From positions 310,001 to 374,000 of the forward strand of contig CM062384.1 in NCBI GenBank assembly GCA_031310005.1: a DNA stretch of 64,000 nt, written 5' to 3'. The notes under the pieces are model-generated. The model was given only the letters and a program-made list of their open reading frames with translations, was not told the origin of the DNA and made no database searches. This DNA comes from Dactylellina haptotyla. Its lineage: Eukaryota > Ascomycota > Orbiliomycetes > Orbiliales > Orbiliaceae. A program made the translations under genes and the position numbers. Position 1 is the first letter of the stretch, and every line of letters begins with the position of its first letter. Positions 24,546-37,311 of the stretch are shown here, one piece after another.

Positions 24546-27500
24546 CTAACGCCCTTTTGTCGCTCTCGTCCTTCCTGAGCCCCTCCCTCTCCCCGCCTTC
24601 GGTTCTTCTTCGGCCTCAGGCTGGGTGCTTCCCTTCCTCGTACTTCTCTCTTTTGCAGTCGACGCGGCTGCGGCTGCGACTGCCCGAGTGGTTTTTGTAT
24701 TCTTTGCTCTCGAATTAGTACTGGCCGGCGTCGGTTTCCCCTTCTTCGTCGATCTAGTCTCCTCTGCCGGTTCCTCCTCTTCCTCCTCCTCCTCCTCCTC
24801 TTCCTCCTCCTCATCTTCACTCTCTTCCTCTTCTTCCTCCTCTTCCTCATCATCGTCGTCTTCTTCCGCCGTCTTGTCGCTATCAGACCTCTCTTCCGGT
24901 TCATTTCCCATCTCCACATCCCCTTCCTTATCTTTCTTCCCTCGCCTACTGCTCCTCGCGGGCGCTCTCGGCTTCGCCGCGCCCTTCGCCTTTCTTAAAT
25001 TACCCCTCACACTGCGCACCTCTTCCTCCTGCTCCTCCTCCTGCTCTTCTTCATCGTCATCATCATCCCCCTTCCTACTCTCATCATCTCCCATAATCTC
25101 ACTCTTAATCAAACTGCCCCTCCTCGCCCTCCCACCAGCAGCAGTAATCGTAACCCCCGCAGTCGAACTGCCAGATCCAATGCTACTACTACCACCACCT
25201 TTTTCTCTCTCCCTCTCCTTCTCCTTCTCCTTCGCCGCCTCAGCGGCCTTCCTCTCACCGATTCTCTCCGCGTTTCTGAAATTATCAATAGCAGCGCCTA
25301 CATCCCGCGCCATCTCTCTCGCTTCCTGCGCAACCGGACTGTTCGATTTATTATACATCACCGCATTGGCAAACATCCGCCAGATCTCCTTCTCCAGCTG
25401 CGCGGAGTTTGTGATTGCGGATTTCGAAAACGGCCCGGACGAGGTCGTTGGCGTGGACGGCGTCGTGCCGAACGACATTGACGGCCCGTCCGCGGTAGGG
25501 GTGGGCGTTAAAGTCGGTGTGCCGGTTGTATTCTGCGCCACGCCAACTTTAATAGACGCTCTGATGCCTGTTTCACCGTGTATTCCCATTAGCATACTAC
25601 CCCTCTTTTTTGAAAGAATATTTTCGTTTATGGATAGTATTTATCGAGAAGGGGTATAAGGGGAAGAAAAAGAACATACTCTTGATATCCTGCGGTTTGT
25701 ATACGATCTTACTATAGCCCGGGGCGCTCCGCTCATCCACAGGTTTCATGAACAAGTTTGCGAACCGATGCGCCGAGACGTTATTAAGCAACGGATTCGC
25801 CCGCTGCGCAAACTTCTTCACAAGAGTAGCGGATGCCGACGTCGGCGTCGCATTGACCGACATGTCGAGATGGAACGACGGGCGCGGGGTAGCGGGTTCA
25901 GCGGGCGTGGGCGCATCCCGCGGTGTTTCGACATTTTCCGGTTCCGTCGACGCGGACGGCTGATGCTGACGCCGTGTCAGCGGCCGTTTCTTTGTAGATT
26001 TCACGGGTTCCTCAGGAATAGTCTCGGGCGCGACGGATTCCTCTTTCGTGGGGACTTCGTCGACTTCCATATCTTCGGGCTCTGCGGTTCGGCTGCCAAC
26101 GCTACTGACGCTCTGTCCGCGGCGGGTTCTGGTGGATGCGGCGGTACCGCGGGATTTGCTAGCTCCTCGGGTTGCACGGCCGCGGGTGGATTTGGTAGGT
26201 TTCTCTTCTGCCAAACCGACGGATTCCTGTCTGCTCCCGCGTCTTGTGATAGCGCGGTGCTCTTCCGCCTCGTCGACAGGTTCGGTCTTGGTTACTCTGG
26301 TCTTCGTGTTTTTCCTCTTCCTACCCCCACGCTCTTCCAGCGGTTGGTCTGATACACCGCCCAACTCGTCGTCACCGGGAGCTAATACTGGTGATATCTC
26401 TTCGGGTCGCGGCCGTACGGGAGATGTTGGTCGATCACTAGGTTTCGGGGTGGTGTACTGCAATGGCGGTAGTTGAGCGCTAGGAGTATTAATTGGGGGT
26501 AACCTGATCTCTTGGGGAGGCTGTTGCGGTGGATAACTCGCTGTAGACGGCTGTGGTGTGAAAGCAGGTTGAAGAGGTGTAAAGCCAGTTTGAGACGGTG
26601 ATTGTTGCGGATGAGGGATCTGGTTTTGATAGAATTGTTGCTGGTGTGGTGAAGAATGCGTAGGGCTGTACTGCGGGGGAGGCATATTGCCGTGCGGAAA
26701 GCCAGGTGTACGGGGTGACTGGGCGGAAAGTGTATGAGGTGATTGAGCCGCCATTGTGTGCGGTGACTGAGCTGCTATTGTATGTGGTGATTGATGTGAG
26801 AAGGTGTATGACATTGGCGAATGTAAGGACTGGTGTTCGGAGCCAGGCGAATGGTGTGGAACATATTCTTGAGAAGGAACCCTTTGCATAGGCGCAGGAT
26901 AACCTGGAGGTTGAACCCTCTGTGGCGAGATTTGATGAATAGGCGGCAACGGTTGGACGTAGTGAGGCCGCGATGGGGAAGAATGCGGTAGAGGGTATGA
27001 AGATGTAGTAGGCGAGAAGACGGGAGGTATCGGCCCTTGCCGCGGAGTTCGTGCATCATCCTGTCTGGCGAGATTCAGAGCATTGATAGGACTTTGATGG
27101 CCGTTGGAGTAGCCGCCTTGCTCGTGATCTCCTCTGAATATCGGCGAGGAAGCAAGCTCAGGCGGCCGCTGAGCTGATTGAGGAAACGTTCCAATCCGAG
27201 GTCCAGTAGGTGTGATAGGAGGGCGTCCTGGTGATGACCCGGGGATATGTTGTCCAAAATCCGGCCTGGTGCTCGACCCGCTCAGTCGACGGATAGTCGC
27301 CGGCGGCTTCTCGTACAGCTGGTAGCCACTCTGCACAGAGTCCGTAGACTGCATAGGTGGATATCGTTGAGGTGTCTCTGGTAGCAAGCTAGGTTCTCTC
27401 GAGCCCCCATCTCGTGTAGGGTCGTACGATGGCCGTCGCTCTAGAGGAGCGCTTCCTTCTTGCGGTGCGGGGCCATCTGACAAGATATTCCGTAAACTCG

Positions 27501-28371
27501 CTTTGCTCGGTGACGGCGGCGTCGTTCGAAGAGTCGTATGACTGGACTGGCCAGGTGTCTGCTCGACGAAGGGCTCGTCCAGCTTCTGGGGTTCTGGTAA
27601 CGGCGCCTTCTTGACAATCGGAGACGCAGCTTTCGGTATCGTGGGAGGAGGAGCAGCCAATGCTTCCACTTTTGCCTGTTCAGCCGCCGCTTTCGCAGCA
27701 GCAGCAGCAGTAGCGGCCGCAGCGGCCACCTCCTTCTTCCTAACCTCCTCAGCCTCCATTTCCTCTACTTCCCTCGCCCTCTCGTTCTCCAGGTTGCCAA
27801 TCTCGTCCAGAAGCTGCGCAATGGCTCTCTCGTCGGCATGTATCTGCTCCTTCATCATATTCTGGTAGTTCTCCCATAACCGTCTCGCCAGGTCTCGCAC
27901 CGCTTTGTCCCCAATCGGCACGGTAGCAGTACTGCTATTCGCAACCGGAGGTGTAACAGGAGCGACAACCGGCGCAGCAGTATTGCTAGTAATCACACCA
28001 CCCCTCAGGGATACTCTATTAGGCCTGGGCCGTGCGGGTGTACTACTACCAGCAGAAGAAGGAGGCGCATTAGAGGCACCAGCAGCAGAGGAACCGCTGC
28101 TTCCCTCTTCACCACTGACAAACCCCTCATCCCGCACCAGATCCCTCCATCGTTCCCGTAGCGTATCGCCAGACAGCCGGCCTGGGTCGTAATTCGGCGA
28201 GGACGTGAGCAGCGGGTTTTCCTTGAGTGCGCTTGAGATGGCGTTGAACGACGGGCCAGTCTCGCCGTACTGGACGACTTCAGCGCAGAGGAGGAGCTTC
28301 TCGAGGGTGTCGTAGGAGGCGGATGCGGGAGGACTCGTCGGCGCGGCAGCAGCCAGGGTGGTGGATGGCAT
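24546..28371 (-). CDS. BRD8/Bdc1-like bromodomain protein
   Basis: Exons 28371-25680 and 25567-24546, 1,237 residues. The intron (25679-25568, GTATGT...AAACAG) falls inside the bromodomain, and its removal gives YKPQDIKSIRASIKVG in phase. The N-terminus (residues about 18-85, TLEKLLLCAEVVQYGE and LRERWRDLV) resembles the SANT-like module of BRD8. A coiled coil follows (about 165-230, MKEQIHADERAIAQLLDEI). A Pro/Gln/Ser-rich middle contains a small tandem run of SPHTxAAQ. The bromodomain spans about 850-990, with the acetyl-lysine-contacting Asn in ANAVMYN. The tail alternates basic stretches with long Glu/Asp runs. BRD8 relatives belong to the NuA4/TIP60 histone acetyltransferase complex, so chromatin binding in the nucleus is the likely role. 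Two large ORFs are really one gene. Confidence 0.85.
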
Positions 28372-28943
28372 TGCGCCCGTGTCTTTGGCTCAAAATTGTC
28401 GGTATCGGATTCGCGATGGCGGCGGGTGCGCTTTTTCAAGGTTATTTTTTTTTATGGTCGCTTGCGCTTGGGCACCTGTTGGGTAGGATCCAAAAAATCG
28501 CCCTCACGACAAAAACGCGAGATTCGAGCCGAGTACCGAAGAAACACCACGCCGGGACGACGTCCTGCAGGGGGTATCGAGGCCGTCCGGCGGGCGAAGA
28601 TGCTGGTAGCAGGCGGATACACGTTCGTATTCGGTCGGATTTGAGGGAACGAGCGAGTGGGCGACGTCGTCCGTCGTCGTCGTTGGAAAAGCGGTCGGCT
28701 GGGCGGTGGAAGGTTGGTGCAAATTGGCGTTGGAGGCGATGGCTGCAATCCCGCCGGCCTTTTTCGGTGCGGCAAACGCCAGAAATTTCGAGAGCCGCAC
28801 GGAGCCTCACAGCGGTCTCTTTATCATCTCTCATATAACAACTATATTACTGCTTGGAATATGGGTATAGTTGCAAGAGAATACGTATATACTATTATAG
28901 GTGTATTATTTACAAGAATGCCAGTATTAATAGAGGATACCCA
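28372..28943. other. Spacer between bromodomain gene and frataxin
   Basis: GC-rich region upstream of the bromodomain gene start and downstream of frataxin. Overlapping frames up to 170 codons on both strands look like base-composition artefacts. No gene supported. Confidence 0.5.
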
Positions 28944-29589
28944 TCAGTCTTCCGCGAACTCGGGGTATTCGATCCCAACTTCCTCCTTCAACAGGCCCCG
29001 CAGCGAACTCCCATCCCGCATGTATACCCATTCCCTCTGCTCCTCCACCCAGTCGTACCGCTTCGGCCCATTGATCGGACTACTCAGCCAGATCTGCTTG
29101 TTCGGCGGCTGTTTATTGATCACATACGTTCCCTCCGGTGTATCCAGCGTTAACACCCCTGCCTGCTCCATATAAATTAAAAAATTAGTCTTTGATTCCA
29201 CGCAAATGAAAGGATATGTTTGATATTGAAAGAGGGCGTAATACGCTAAATTCGACATCATAGCCCTTAGTGTTCTCTACCAGCTCCTCGAGCTCCACGA
29301 GGATACAGTCTAGCGTTTCGTCTGCGATCTCATGGTATCTATCTTCGGACAACGGCGTAGAATCCGTCCCGGCTAGTCGCGATGGTGTCGTGTGCAATAA
29401 TCGGGGATTTGATACATATTGAGACTGCGGAGAAGACTTATAGCAGCTTCTGTTGTGCGATAGCATAACGGCCATCGGCTGAGTTTGTCTCAATCGCGAA
29501 CTATACGATATAATGTGCATTCTGCGGACGTGGAACGGCACCCTTGACTCTCCAGCCAGCCGTGACGAACCTCGCAGCAACGAGCGCAT
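28944..29589 (-). CDS. YFH1: Frataxin, mitochondrial iron-sulphur assembly factor
   Basis: Exons 29589-29245 and 29162-28944, 187 residues; 82-bp intron (GTATTA...GAGCAG) in phase. The first ~75 residues are Arg/Ser-rich without acids, as in a mitochondrial presequence. The mature domain has [19 protein letters not shown] (acidic helix 1, the iron-binding face), [19 protein letters not shown], then the sheet with [24 protein letters not shown]. All are hallmark frataxin segments. The length suits the family. Frataxin supports Fe-S cluster synthesis on the Nfs1-Isu1 complex in the matrix. It is divergent from the NLR-like pseudogene that starts about 400 bp away. Confidence 0.95.
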
Positions 29590-29983
29590 GGCGCATGATG
29601 ATGACTGTATCTATGCCAGCGAACTGTTAGCAGTGCCTGCTAGTGATAATAGTAGTGGGGAAACATACCATTGTAGAAATCTGAACCCAAAGAGAGCAAT
29701 ATCTCGAGGATTGGTTTTGTTGAGATCCGTAGCCGAAACGTTCGAGACAAGGCGGAAGGATAGTGTTGTAGTATACGGTGCGCTTCCCGCCCTTCCTTTG
29801 CAGGAGATAAAATCTACCAATAAACGGAGTATGTATGGGCGGCTGATGAAATTCAAACTACAATATAGGTAGCCCGCAGACCGGCGGGGTTGCAGAACTC
29901 AGTTAATTCTCCATCATGATCACCGTTATTTCTCAGCGTTTAGCACGGCATCTGGCTTGCGAGACAAGCGTTTAGCGTTTAAC
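29590..29983. other. Divergent spacer between frataxin and the NLR-like relic
   Basis: Contains the upstream region of both genes. No regulatory site or ORF was recognised. Confidence 0.5.
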
Positions 29984-32900
29984 ATGGATAATCTAACAGA
30001 GAATAGGTATGTTTTATCTTTAATAGTTCAAATTCCCTCACTAGACTCGTCGCTAACACATAACTTGTCTCGAGACAACTTTGCCATGAGGACTACACCG
30101 TGGGTTGGCTCGCTGCAGTACTCTACGAGCAAAATGCGGCCAAGGCGATGCTGGATGAACAGCATAAGCAGCTTCCAACGAACGCAAAGGATGACAATAC
30201 ATATACCCTAGGAAGAATTGGGACACATAACATCGTAATCGCCCGTCCAGCTAGCTACGGAACAAATTCCGCAGCCAATACTGTAGCCAACATGGTCAGG
30301 TCGTTTCAAAATCTTCGGTTTGTGCTCATGGTAGGAATCGGAGGGGGGGCGCCTGGGCCTCCAGTTCCTAAGAATTCATGGGAAGATGATATTCGACTTG
30401 GTGATGTTGTTGTCGGCTACCCTAAAGGTTCTCATTGTATGAACACGCCCATTAGAATTGCTAGAGACCTGGCCATAGTACTTACAACCCCCACCTCGTC
30501 GTAGCCGGTGTTTTGCAATATGATATGGGCAAGCTCGAATCTTACGGCCAATCCACTATCAGATCGCACCTAAACAAGCCTCCAAAGCTTCTCCTAACTG
30601 CAGTGGGAACATTACAATCAGAACACGATTTCAGACAAGGCAATATGGTTCAATATCTCCAAACTGCCCTCAAGCGCATGCAGTCGAAACGCCTGAAGAA
30701 TCTGAATGCATACCGCTTTCCTGGCCGGAAGAAAGACCAACTATTCAAAGCTAACTATCATCACAACAACCATACAATAGATTGTTCAATGTGCGATCCA
30801 AATCAAGTCAAGAAAAGAGTTGATAGAGATTCAGATGATCCAGTCGTTCATTACGGGCTTATCGCGTCCGGTAATATGGTGATGAGATCAGCTCAACGGC
30901 GTGACGAGTTGCGGGATAACGAAGGAGTGGCATGTTTTGAAATGGAGGCTGCCGGATTGATGGATGATTTCCCTTGCCTCGTGATTCGAGGAATTTGAGA
31001 TTATTCTGATGATCATAAGAATGATTTGTGGCAGCCCTATGCAGCCCTTGTTGCTGCAGCCTATGCGAAAGACCTGTTAAGAGTTATTCAATCAGAAGAA
31101 GTTGAAAAAACGGAGGCCATAGCTGATGTTATTGAAAGTTGTAAGTTTATTCGACGTTGGAAGATAATTTTTAAAGAGCTTGCGTTAACTCTTCAACTAG
31201 TACGTAATACGGTACATCGAATGAACCAAAGTTAGTATACTTTACTTCCTTTTGCTGTTGATCAAGACTGGCAACTTGAAAACAATCTAATTAAAAACAG
31301 CCACGGAGAGTATTTTTTCTATGCAAAAAGGTTTGCAATCCAATCTTAGACACTTATTTGCGAGTCCAATCTAAATATTTAGTAGACAAGCAGCTTGATG
31401 ATATCATGCGATGGTTATCGCCATTAGAGCCAAGGAAACGGCAGCAAGATGTAAAATCTTTAAGCCTTCCGGGCACTGGGCGGTGGTTCTTGAAAGAGCC
31501 CAATTTCCTAGACTGGTACCAACATACGAACACCAATCATATTCTCTGCTGTTCTGGTATTCCAGGAGCTGGAAAAACCATTATTACGTAGGCTTCAGAT
31601 CTATTTACTTCAACTTTGAATTGATAGACTAACAAGGAGATCCACTTTGGAACATACAGTTCACAGGTTATCGAATACCTCACAAAGCGATCTGCAAACT
31701 CGGGCAGCAGCTTGGCCTAGCCTACATCTATTTTGATTACAACGATCAAGAAAACCAGGCTCCAATAAACCTGATAGGCACTATATTAGGACAGTTGATC
31801 TCTGATTTGCCATCTATTCCAAACGAAGTTATCTCACTCTATGAACAAAAAGATCGAGGGCGCAAGCTACTCGAACAAGGTGATGTGGAAGCAATGTTAT
31901 TGCACATTTGCCGAAAATACAACATAGTTTATATTTGCGTCGATGCCCTTGATGAGTGTCAACATAGAGAAAGCTTGCTCAAGTCCCTCAAGAAGCTACT
32001 ACCTTTGATCAAGCTCTTCATCACCGGCCGGCCTCATATACCAGGCATCATAAACCAGTACTTCACAGGAGGATTAAATATTGCTATCGAAGCCAACAGA
32101 GAAGATATTAAAAAGTTTATCGCAATGAAGATTGACGAGGACTGGAGCCGTGATAAGTACCTTATGGACGAAAACTTAAAATAAGATATTCTGCAGAGCG
32201 TTGGAATAAAGTCTCAAAAAATGTTAGTTATGAGGACCCGATTTTCCCTATCCAGGTTTTACTATGACTAAACCAAGATCTCTTAAGGTTTCTCCTCCCA
32301 GCTTTGCAGATCCGAATGATTCTTGATGAAAGAACAAAGGCAAAGCGGCGCTCAGCCCTTGATAAACTACCTACCGAACTCTACCAAGCTTTTGAGAATA
32401 CTCTTCAAAGAATTAGACAACAATCACAGAGCTCTTCGGTTTTAGCCATGAATATCCTTATGTGGGTCCATCTAGCGGAGAGACCATTGCATATCAATGA
32501 GTTTTTGGAAGCCCTCGCTGTTGAACTAGGCGACAAGAGTCTTAATACCGACAATTTCCCATCTCAGCAATCTTGGCTGGATTGTTGTCTTGGACTTGTC
32601 GTCAGAGACGAAGAGACTTCAACCGTTCGCCTCGTTCATTTTTCACTACAGGAATATTTACAATCACAAAGCAAATATTTGTTTGAACGCGGGCATGATC
32701 ATATTGCCAAAATATGTCTAACATATCTTCGCTTTGACTCTATCACAAAACCTTTCCCCCATGCGTCCGAGATGAGAGAGAACCCCGCAGCTACGGATAC
32801 GAAAGAGCTGTTGGGTAAATTTCCTTTCCTCGACTACGCGGCTCGTCAGTGGAACTATCACATGCTCAAGGAAGCAAAACTAACAACAGAGACATTGGAG

Positions 32901-33730
32901 CTTTCAGTGTGCTATTTACTCCAAAGGCAGTCAAAATTGCGTTCCAGTCTGGCCTTCCTTTCTCTAACGGTTCACTCCACCAAAGGCCTTCCTTGGAACC
33001 AGGATAGATATAGATACTTTCCTTGGAGCGAGTATGAATACCGTAATTTCTTGGATAACTTCTCCGGCCTCCACATTGCTGCATATTTTGGGAACCTCAA
33101 GGTTGTGGAGCTTCTGGTTGGGTCAGGCCAAATCAACATCGCTTCGAAATCCACCTATGTTGATGCACCAATTTTTCAAGCGGTGGAGAAGGGGCACCTT
33201 GGGGTCGTCAAATTCTTTTTCAATACAGGCCGGATGAGTATTAACTTAGAAAAGAAATATGGCAAAACACTATTGTCTGAAGCTGCATCTTTCGGGCACC
33301 TTGATATAGTCAAATTCCTAGTCAATACAGGGCAGGTAAATATTGACGTTAGAGATTCTTTAGGTCGAACACCGCTCTTGTATGCTGCATTTTTTGGGCA
33401 CCTTGATATTGTCGAATTCCTAGTCAATACAGAGCAGGTGAATATTGACGTTAGGGATTTCGTAGGTCAAACACCACTATCCTATGCTGCACTGTTTGAT
33501 CATTTTGAGATTGTCCAATTCCTAGTCAATACAGCCAAGTAAATATCGATTCGAAAGATGATTCTGACGTCACAGTACTAGCGAGAGCTGCAGCAATGGG
33601 ACACTATACGATCGTGCAATACTTAGTTAATACAGGCCAAGTCAATATTGAGGCTAAAGACCATTATGGTAGAACACCAATATGTAGGGCTAAAAAAAGC
33701 AATCACCTTGAGATTGTCAAGCTTTTATAA
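29984..33730 (+). pseudogene. Decayed NLR-like gene: PNP_UDP phosphorylase - NACHT - ankyrin
   Basis: Exon 1 (29984-30006, MDNLTEN) joins 30075 by a GTATGT...CGAG intron to give RQLCHEDYTVGW, the usual start of a purine/uridine-phosphorylase-type sensor domain (to about 31140; VGIGGGAPG, FEMEAAGLMDDFPCLVIRG). A NACHT NTPase follows (P-loop CCSGIPGAGKT at about 31550, YICVDALDECQH Walker B, LFITGRPH). After a winged-helix-like stretch come about six ankyrin repeats (33050-33730, e.g. GHLDIVKFLVNTGQVNID). At least five lesions are seen: a frame change near 30430-30500; TGA at 30997-30999 where Cys is usual (GI*DYSDDHKN); a frame change near 31715; TAA at 32182-32184 in place of a likely CAA; and a one-base loss near 33532 in the ankyrins. 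Introns still look intact (e.g. 32221-32287). Such genes act in fungal non-self recognition; this copy cannot make the full protein. Confidence 0.85.
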
Positions 33731-34432
33731 ACCGCTAGGGGATCTAAGTTAAAGACTTATTTTAATTCGAGCCTTAGCCTTTATTAAACTTAGGTTTCAA
33801 AACCAAAATTACTATAGTAAAAATGAATACTACACACATAAGCGAGCTAATAGCCACCTATAGTTTGATTAGTTCTGTTCCTGATAGTTTGGTAGAAATG
33901 AGAATCCCAGAATATCTCCGGAATATCTCATAGATTGTATGATTTCGAAACAGAATGTCGGAACAAGGTTATCGACGTTGCCCCGCAAGCCAGATGCCGT
34001 CCTATCGACAAAGCAATGCATTCTTATACTCGAAGTTATAAAAAATGTCCTGACTTATAATTATACTGCATCAATACGTGAAACGCTGCATCGGTCGTGT
34101 TATGCAGTATCTCTGCCATTGGTAAAGCCAAGGACACAGAATGGTATTGATTTGGATAGTTATTAGGCCAGAGTTCGTAGAAACGCACGAAATCTAATTA
34201 TCGGATCAAAAGTCCCAATTAACAGAGAGCAGGAGCAAGGTATCAACGCGAGGAAGTTGATTGATCTCAGAAAGCTAGAAAGGAAGGAAGAAAATAAAAC
34301 AGCACGACTCTAAACGTCCAGCCTCGCCATCCGGTACAGTCACCAATAAGCAAATAGGTATTACTGCTCAAAATACGATTGCTCCAATCCATGATAAACG
34401 TCCGGCTTCACCCATGGCCCACTTCGTATAGT
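33731..34432. other. Intergenic
   Basis: Between the 3' ends of the NLR-like relic and the Ama1-like gene. AT-rich, with no gene or repeat recognised. Confidence 0.5.
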
Positions 34433-36494
34433 TTATCGAATTCTACTAGTACCCTCCTTCTCAATTCCCTCTAGAGTTTCCAAAATCTTACTCCCCAAAG
34501 CACCCTCACTACCACGCCTCTTCTTCTTCGACTTGGACCCCAGAAACCCCCAAACCTCATGAAACCGAATTGTCTCATCACTAGCAGCCACGACCAGACT
34601 CCCTTCATAATTGCCGTCAGCCGTCGTGATATAGCTACTCGAATTCTGCCCGGTATTCTCTACATTTGCATTCCGTCCGTTCTTCGACTCCGGTGGACCC
34701 CCAGGATACGGTAGGGCGTAGAGAGCACGCATATCCTCCGCCCACGGAATTGAAACGACTTTATGGCACTCCGGCCAGGTGAACACTGCGATCCGGATCG
34801 GGTGCTCTGGGTTCGCGTACCCGAATGTCGCCGCTATCTCTTTCCGCTGGGTGGACCATATCAAGCTCGTGACCTGTGCCGAAACGTTGATGGTGGCTAT
34901 AGACGAACCCGTGAACGTATGGTAAAAATGAATACCGCGGTCGTTTGAACCGCCACCTTCAAATATACTTTAGACTCACATTTTTCATATGTCAGCGAGG
35001 AGAACGAAAATGCAACATACCCGTAGCTATGAGACTCTTCTGCCAGGGACAGAACGCAATAGCTTTAACCGCCGCACTGTGCGACCATTTATGTCGAATA
35101 ATCAGCTCCCGGTTCGGTTCATCCGCATCCCGCAAATCCCCTTCCTCATCCCTCTGCGTATCCACATCAAACAAAACACACTGATTATCATTCCCACCCG
35201 TCGCAACCTGCGTGGCATCAGGAGACCACGAGATCCCACAAATCTGTTGCGTGTGGACTTTCATCCGCCGAACGAGGGTCATACTACAAGCCGTGCTTCC
35301 CGGTTCGGGATCCCACTCGATGGCGTAAAAGTAAATATTGCCGGATTCGTCTCCCAGTAGAAGGTCCTCGCACCGCGTCCACTCTTTGCGGTTGCTCAAT
35401 CCTCGGCGCTTGGACTCGAAGGGCTTGAATGAGACACACGCAACGGCTGCTTGGTGCTGGGCTTCAGCTCGCGGGACTGTTTCTCCAAGACCCCATAAGG
35501 ATATGACACCGTCCACGCGGCCGACGGCGAGGATGTCGAGCTTTCCTGTTGTAGAAGAGAAGGCCAATGCGGTGATTTGGGTGGTAGCCCATGGCTTGAA
35601 AGGCTTCGCACCTCCTCTTTCCGTCCATCCGTATATCTCGCTGCCGAGTGCGACGGCGAGCACTCTTGAGACGGGAGAGTATGCTAAGAGAGTGCAGTAG
35701 AAATCATCTCTCAATCCTGGTGCATCAAGAACTGTACAGTATAGTCAGTATCTGAAGTCCGCATATAGCAGCAGGGAGGATAAAAGAACATATCTAAATG
35801 GCGTTGACACAACTTTTCGCATCTCGTTGCGTCTGCGTTTTAAATTCGCTGCTGCAGCTTCCATCTGCGGGCTGTTGGGACTCCAAGCAGCGGAATCCAT
35901 CTTGATAGGAGACTGCCCGATACCTGACGATCGCTTCTCGGGAGACGGGGTGCTCTCGAAGCTCATAATTTTCGCATCAAGATTAACACCGAGGGCCAGG
36001 GCGAGTCTTTCCTCGTGCATCTCAGTTTCTTCTTGCAGAACCGCATCGTCCATTGTCATAGATGCGTTGACAACATAACCTCGATCAGCCGGGGCGGCAC
36101 CTTGAGCATCCGGTCCACCTGTAACATTTAACCTAGGTGTCCGTCGAATAACGAACGGAACTACTGCATGCCCAACACGAGGGGCAGAGATTGTTCGAGT
36201 GCGAGAGACTTGAGAATGATGGCGGGGACTGGCGGAGCGTCTACGACCACGCCTTTCATCTTCAGAGTGACGGCTGGACGGAGTGTTGATACGAAATGAC
36301 TGAACAGAAGCCGAGGATGGTATGAATCTATCCGGGGTGTTCGGAGTGCTTCCCCCAGAACGACTGCTTGTTCTACGGCGGAGTATTGGGGGAGCAGACC
36401 GGGCAGGAGAGACATTGGGGAAATAACTGCTTCCTTCTGGCGAGAAGTGAGGCCGTGGTTTAGGAGGAGGGGTCATTGCCGTCTGCGAACTCAT
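34433..36494 (-). CDS. AMA1: Cdc20/Fizzy-family APC/C activator, Ama1-like
   Basis: Exons 36494-35794, 35733-35021 and 34956-34433, 645 residues. The N-terminal ~230 residues are Ser/Pro/Arg-rich and carry DRFIPSSASVQSFRI, a C-box-like motif for binding the APC/C. Next comes the family entry sequence FRVLDAPGLRDDFYCTLLAYS, then a WD40 propeller: ITALAFS, DGVISLWG, ICGISWSPDATQVATGGNDN, KAIAFCPW, GGGSNDRGIHFYHT, AQVTSLIWS. The order and spacing fit Ama1, the meiosis-specific activator, better than Cdc20 or Cdh1; this is a judgement from memory of the family. It would recruit substrates for ubiquitination in meiosis or sporulation. Intron 2 is GTATGT...GAAG. Intron 1 has AT-AC ends (see separate entry). 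No C-terminal Ile-Arg was expected, yet the protein ends SRIR, which suits the APC/C IR-tail. Confidence 0.85.
35734..35793 (-). other. Apparent AT-AC intron in the Ama1-like gene
   Basis: No GT-AG pair joins exons 1 and 2 in frame here. The obvious GTTCTT...TACAG pair shifts the frame by one. Cutting instead from ATATGTTC (35793) to CTGTAC (35734) gives TTT AG + A GTT CTT GAT, i.e. PFRVLDAP, exactly the family sequence, with no extra residue. The only other in-frame cut would be TA-CA, which is not a known class. The branch-like TACTGAC lies about 11 nt before the 3' end. Length 60 bp. Confidence 0.7.
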
Positions 36495-37311
36495 CGTGAC
36501 GAATTTCTAGGTAGTAAAGTTGTTCTCGCATATATATATAGTTGTATGCATTCTATCCAAGGGCGTTGGTAATAGGAATGGTGTTGATGCTGTCTTGGAG
36601 CGAAATGAGCAGGAAGGAAAGTCAGCAGGTCTGACGAACGAACAAAAGGACTGGTAGTAGTTGGGAAGGGTGAAGATACTAATGACGAAGCCTTGCAGAG
36701 GAAGCCGCGATGAAGTGGGAGGAGGGGATGGAGGGGGATATCGATATCTGTTTGAAATGTGTCGGATATTGGTACCTTATATATATCTGACCATCGCGCT
36801 TATCTACACGACAATCCGCCTTGAACGGCGTAAACAATCTGTGTGCAAATAATAATAAGTCGTCTTCTTCGTAGGATATGTTTAACTATATACACATTTC
36901 GCAATTTGGAATATAAATCTGCGAGGCCATCTCCGTACGTACGCGTACACAGAACTACGTAAAGACATTGATATATATATTAACAATAATATAATTAATG
37001 AAGAGATACGTAACTATAGACTGGTAAGCTATAGTGAATCTCATCGTCCACTAATATAGCTAATATTTATATTCATTGCCATTCATTACAATATTCCATC
37101 GCACAAGTCAAAACCGGCAATGGAAATCACGAAGAGAATATGATGCGACTCGACGCTGGTGTTGGGTGTGTGGTATCGAAAATGTGTTGGCTTGAACGTC
37201 GGACTCTGTTGAAGCATCCCAACTTGTGCGCACCTTCTGCGCACCAGGCCTCTCCCTCTCGATGGTACAGCTCGCATCAACATCGCACTGGATAGTATTA
37301 TAACTTCAGTG
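36495..37311. other. Divergent spacer between AMA1-like and CTF8
   Basis: Upstream region of both genes. AT-rich around 36770-37080, with TA runs near 36527. No gene recognised. Confidence 0.5.

Noticed and set aside
24625-25659. Plus-strand frame of 344 codons rich in Ser opposite the bromodomain gene
   Set aside because: The Ser run is the reverse of the Glu/Asp codons on the real strand. The minus-strand exons splice into an intact bromodomain.
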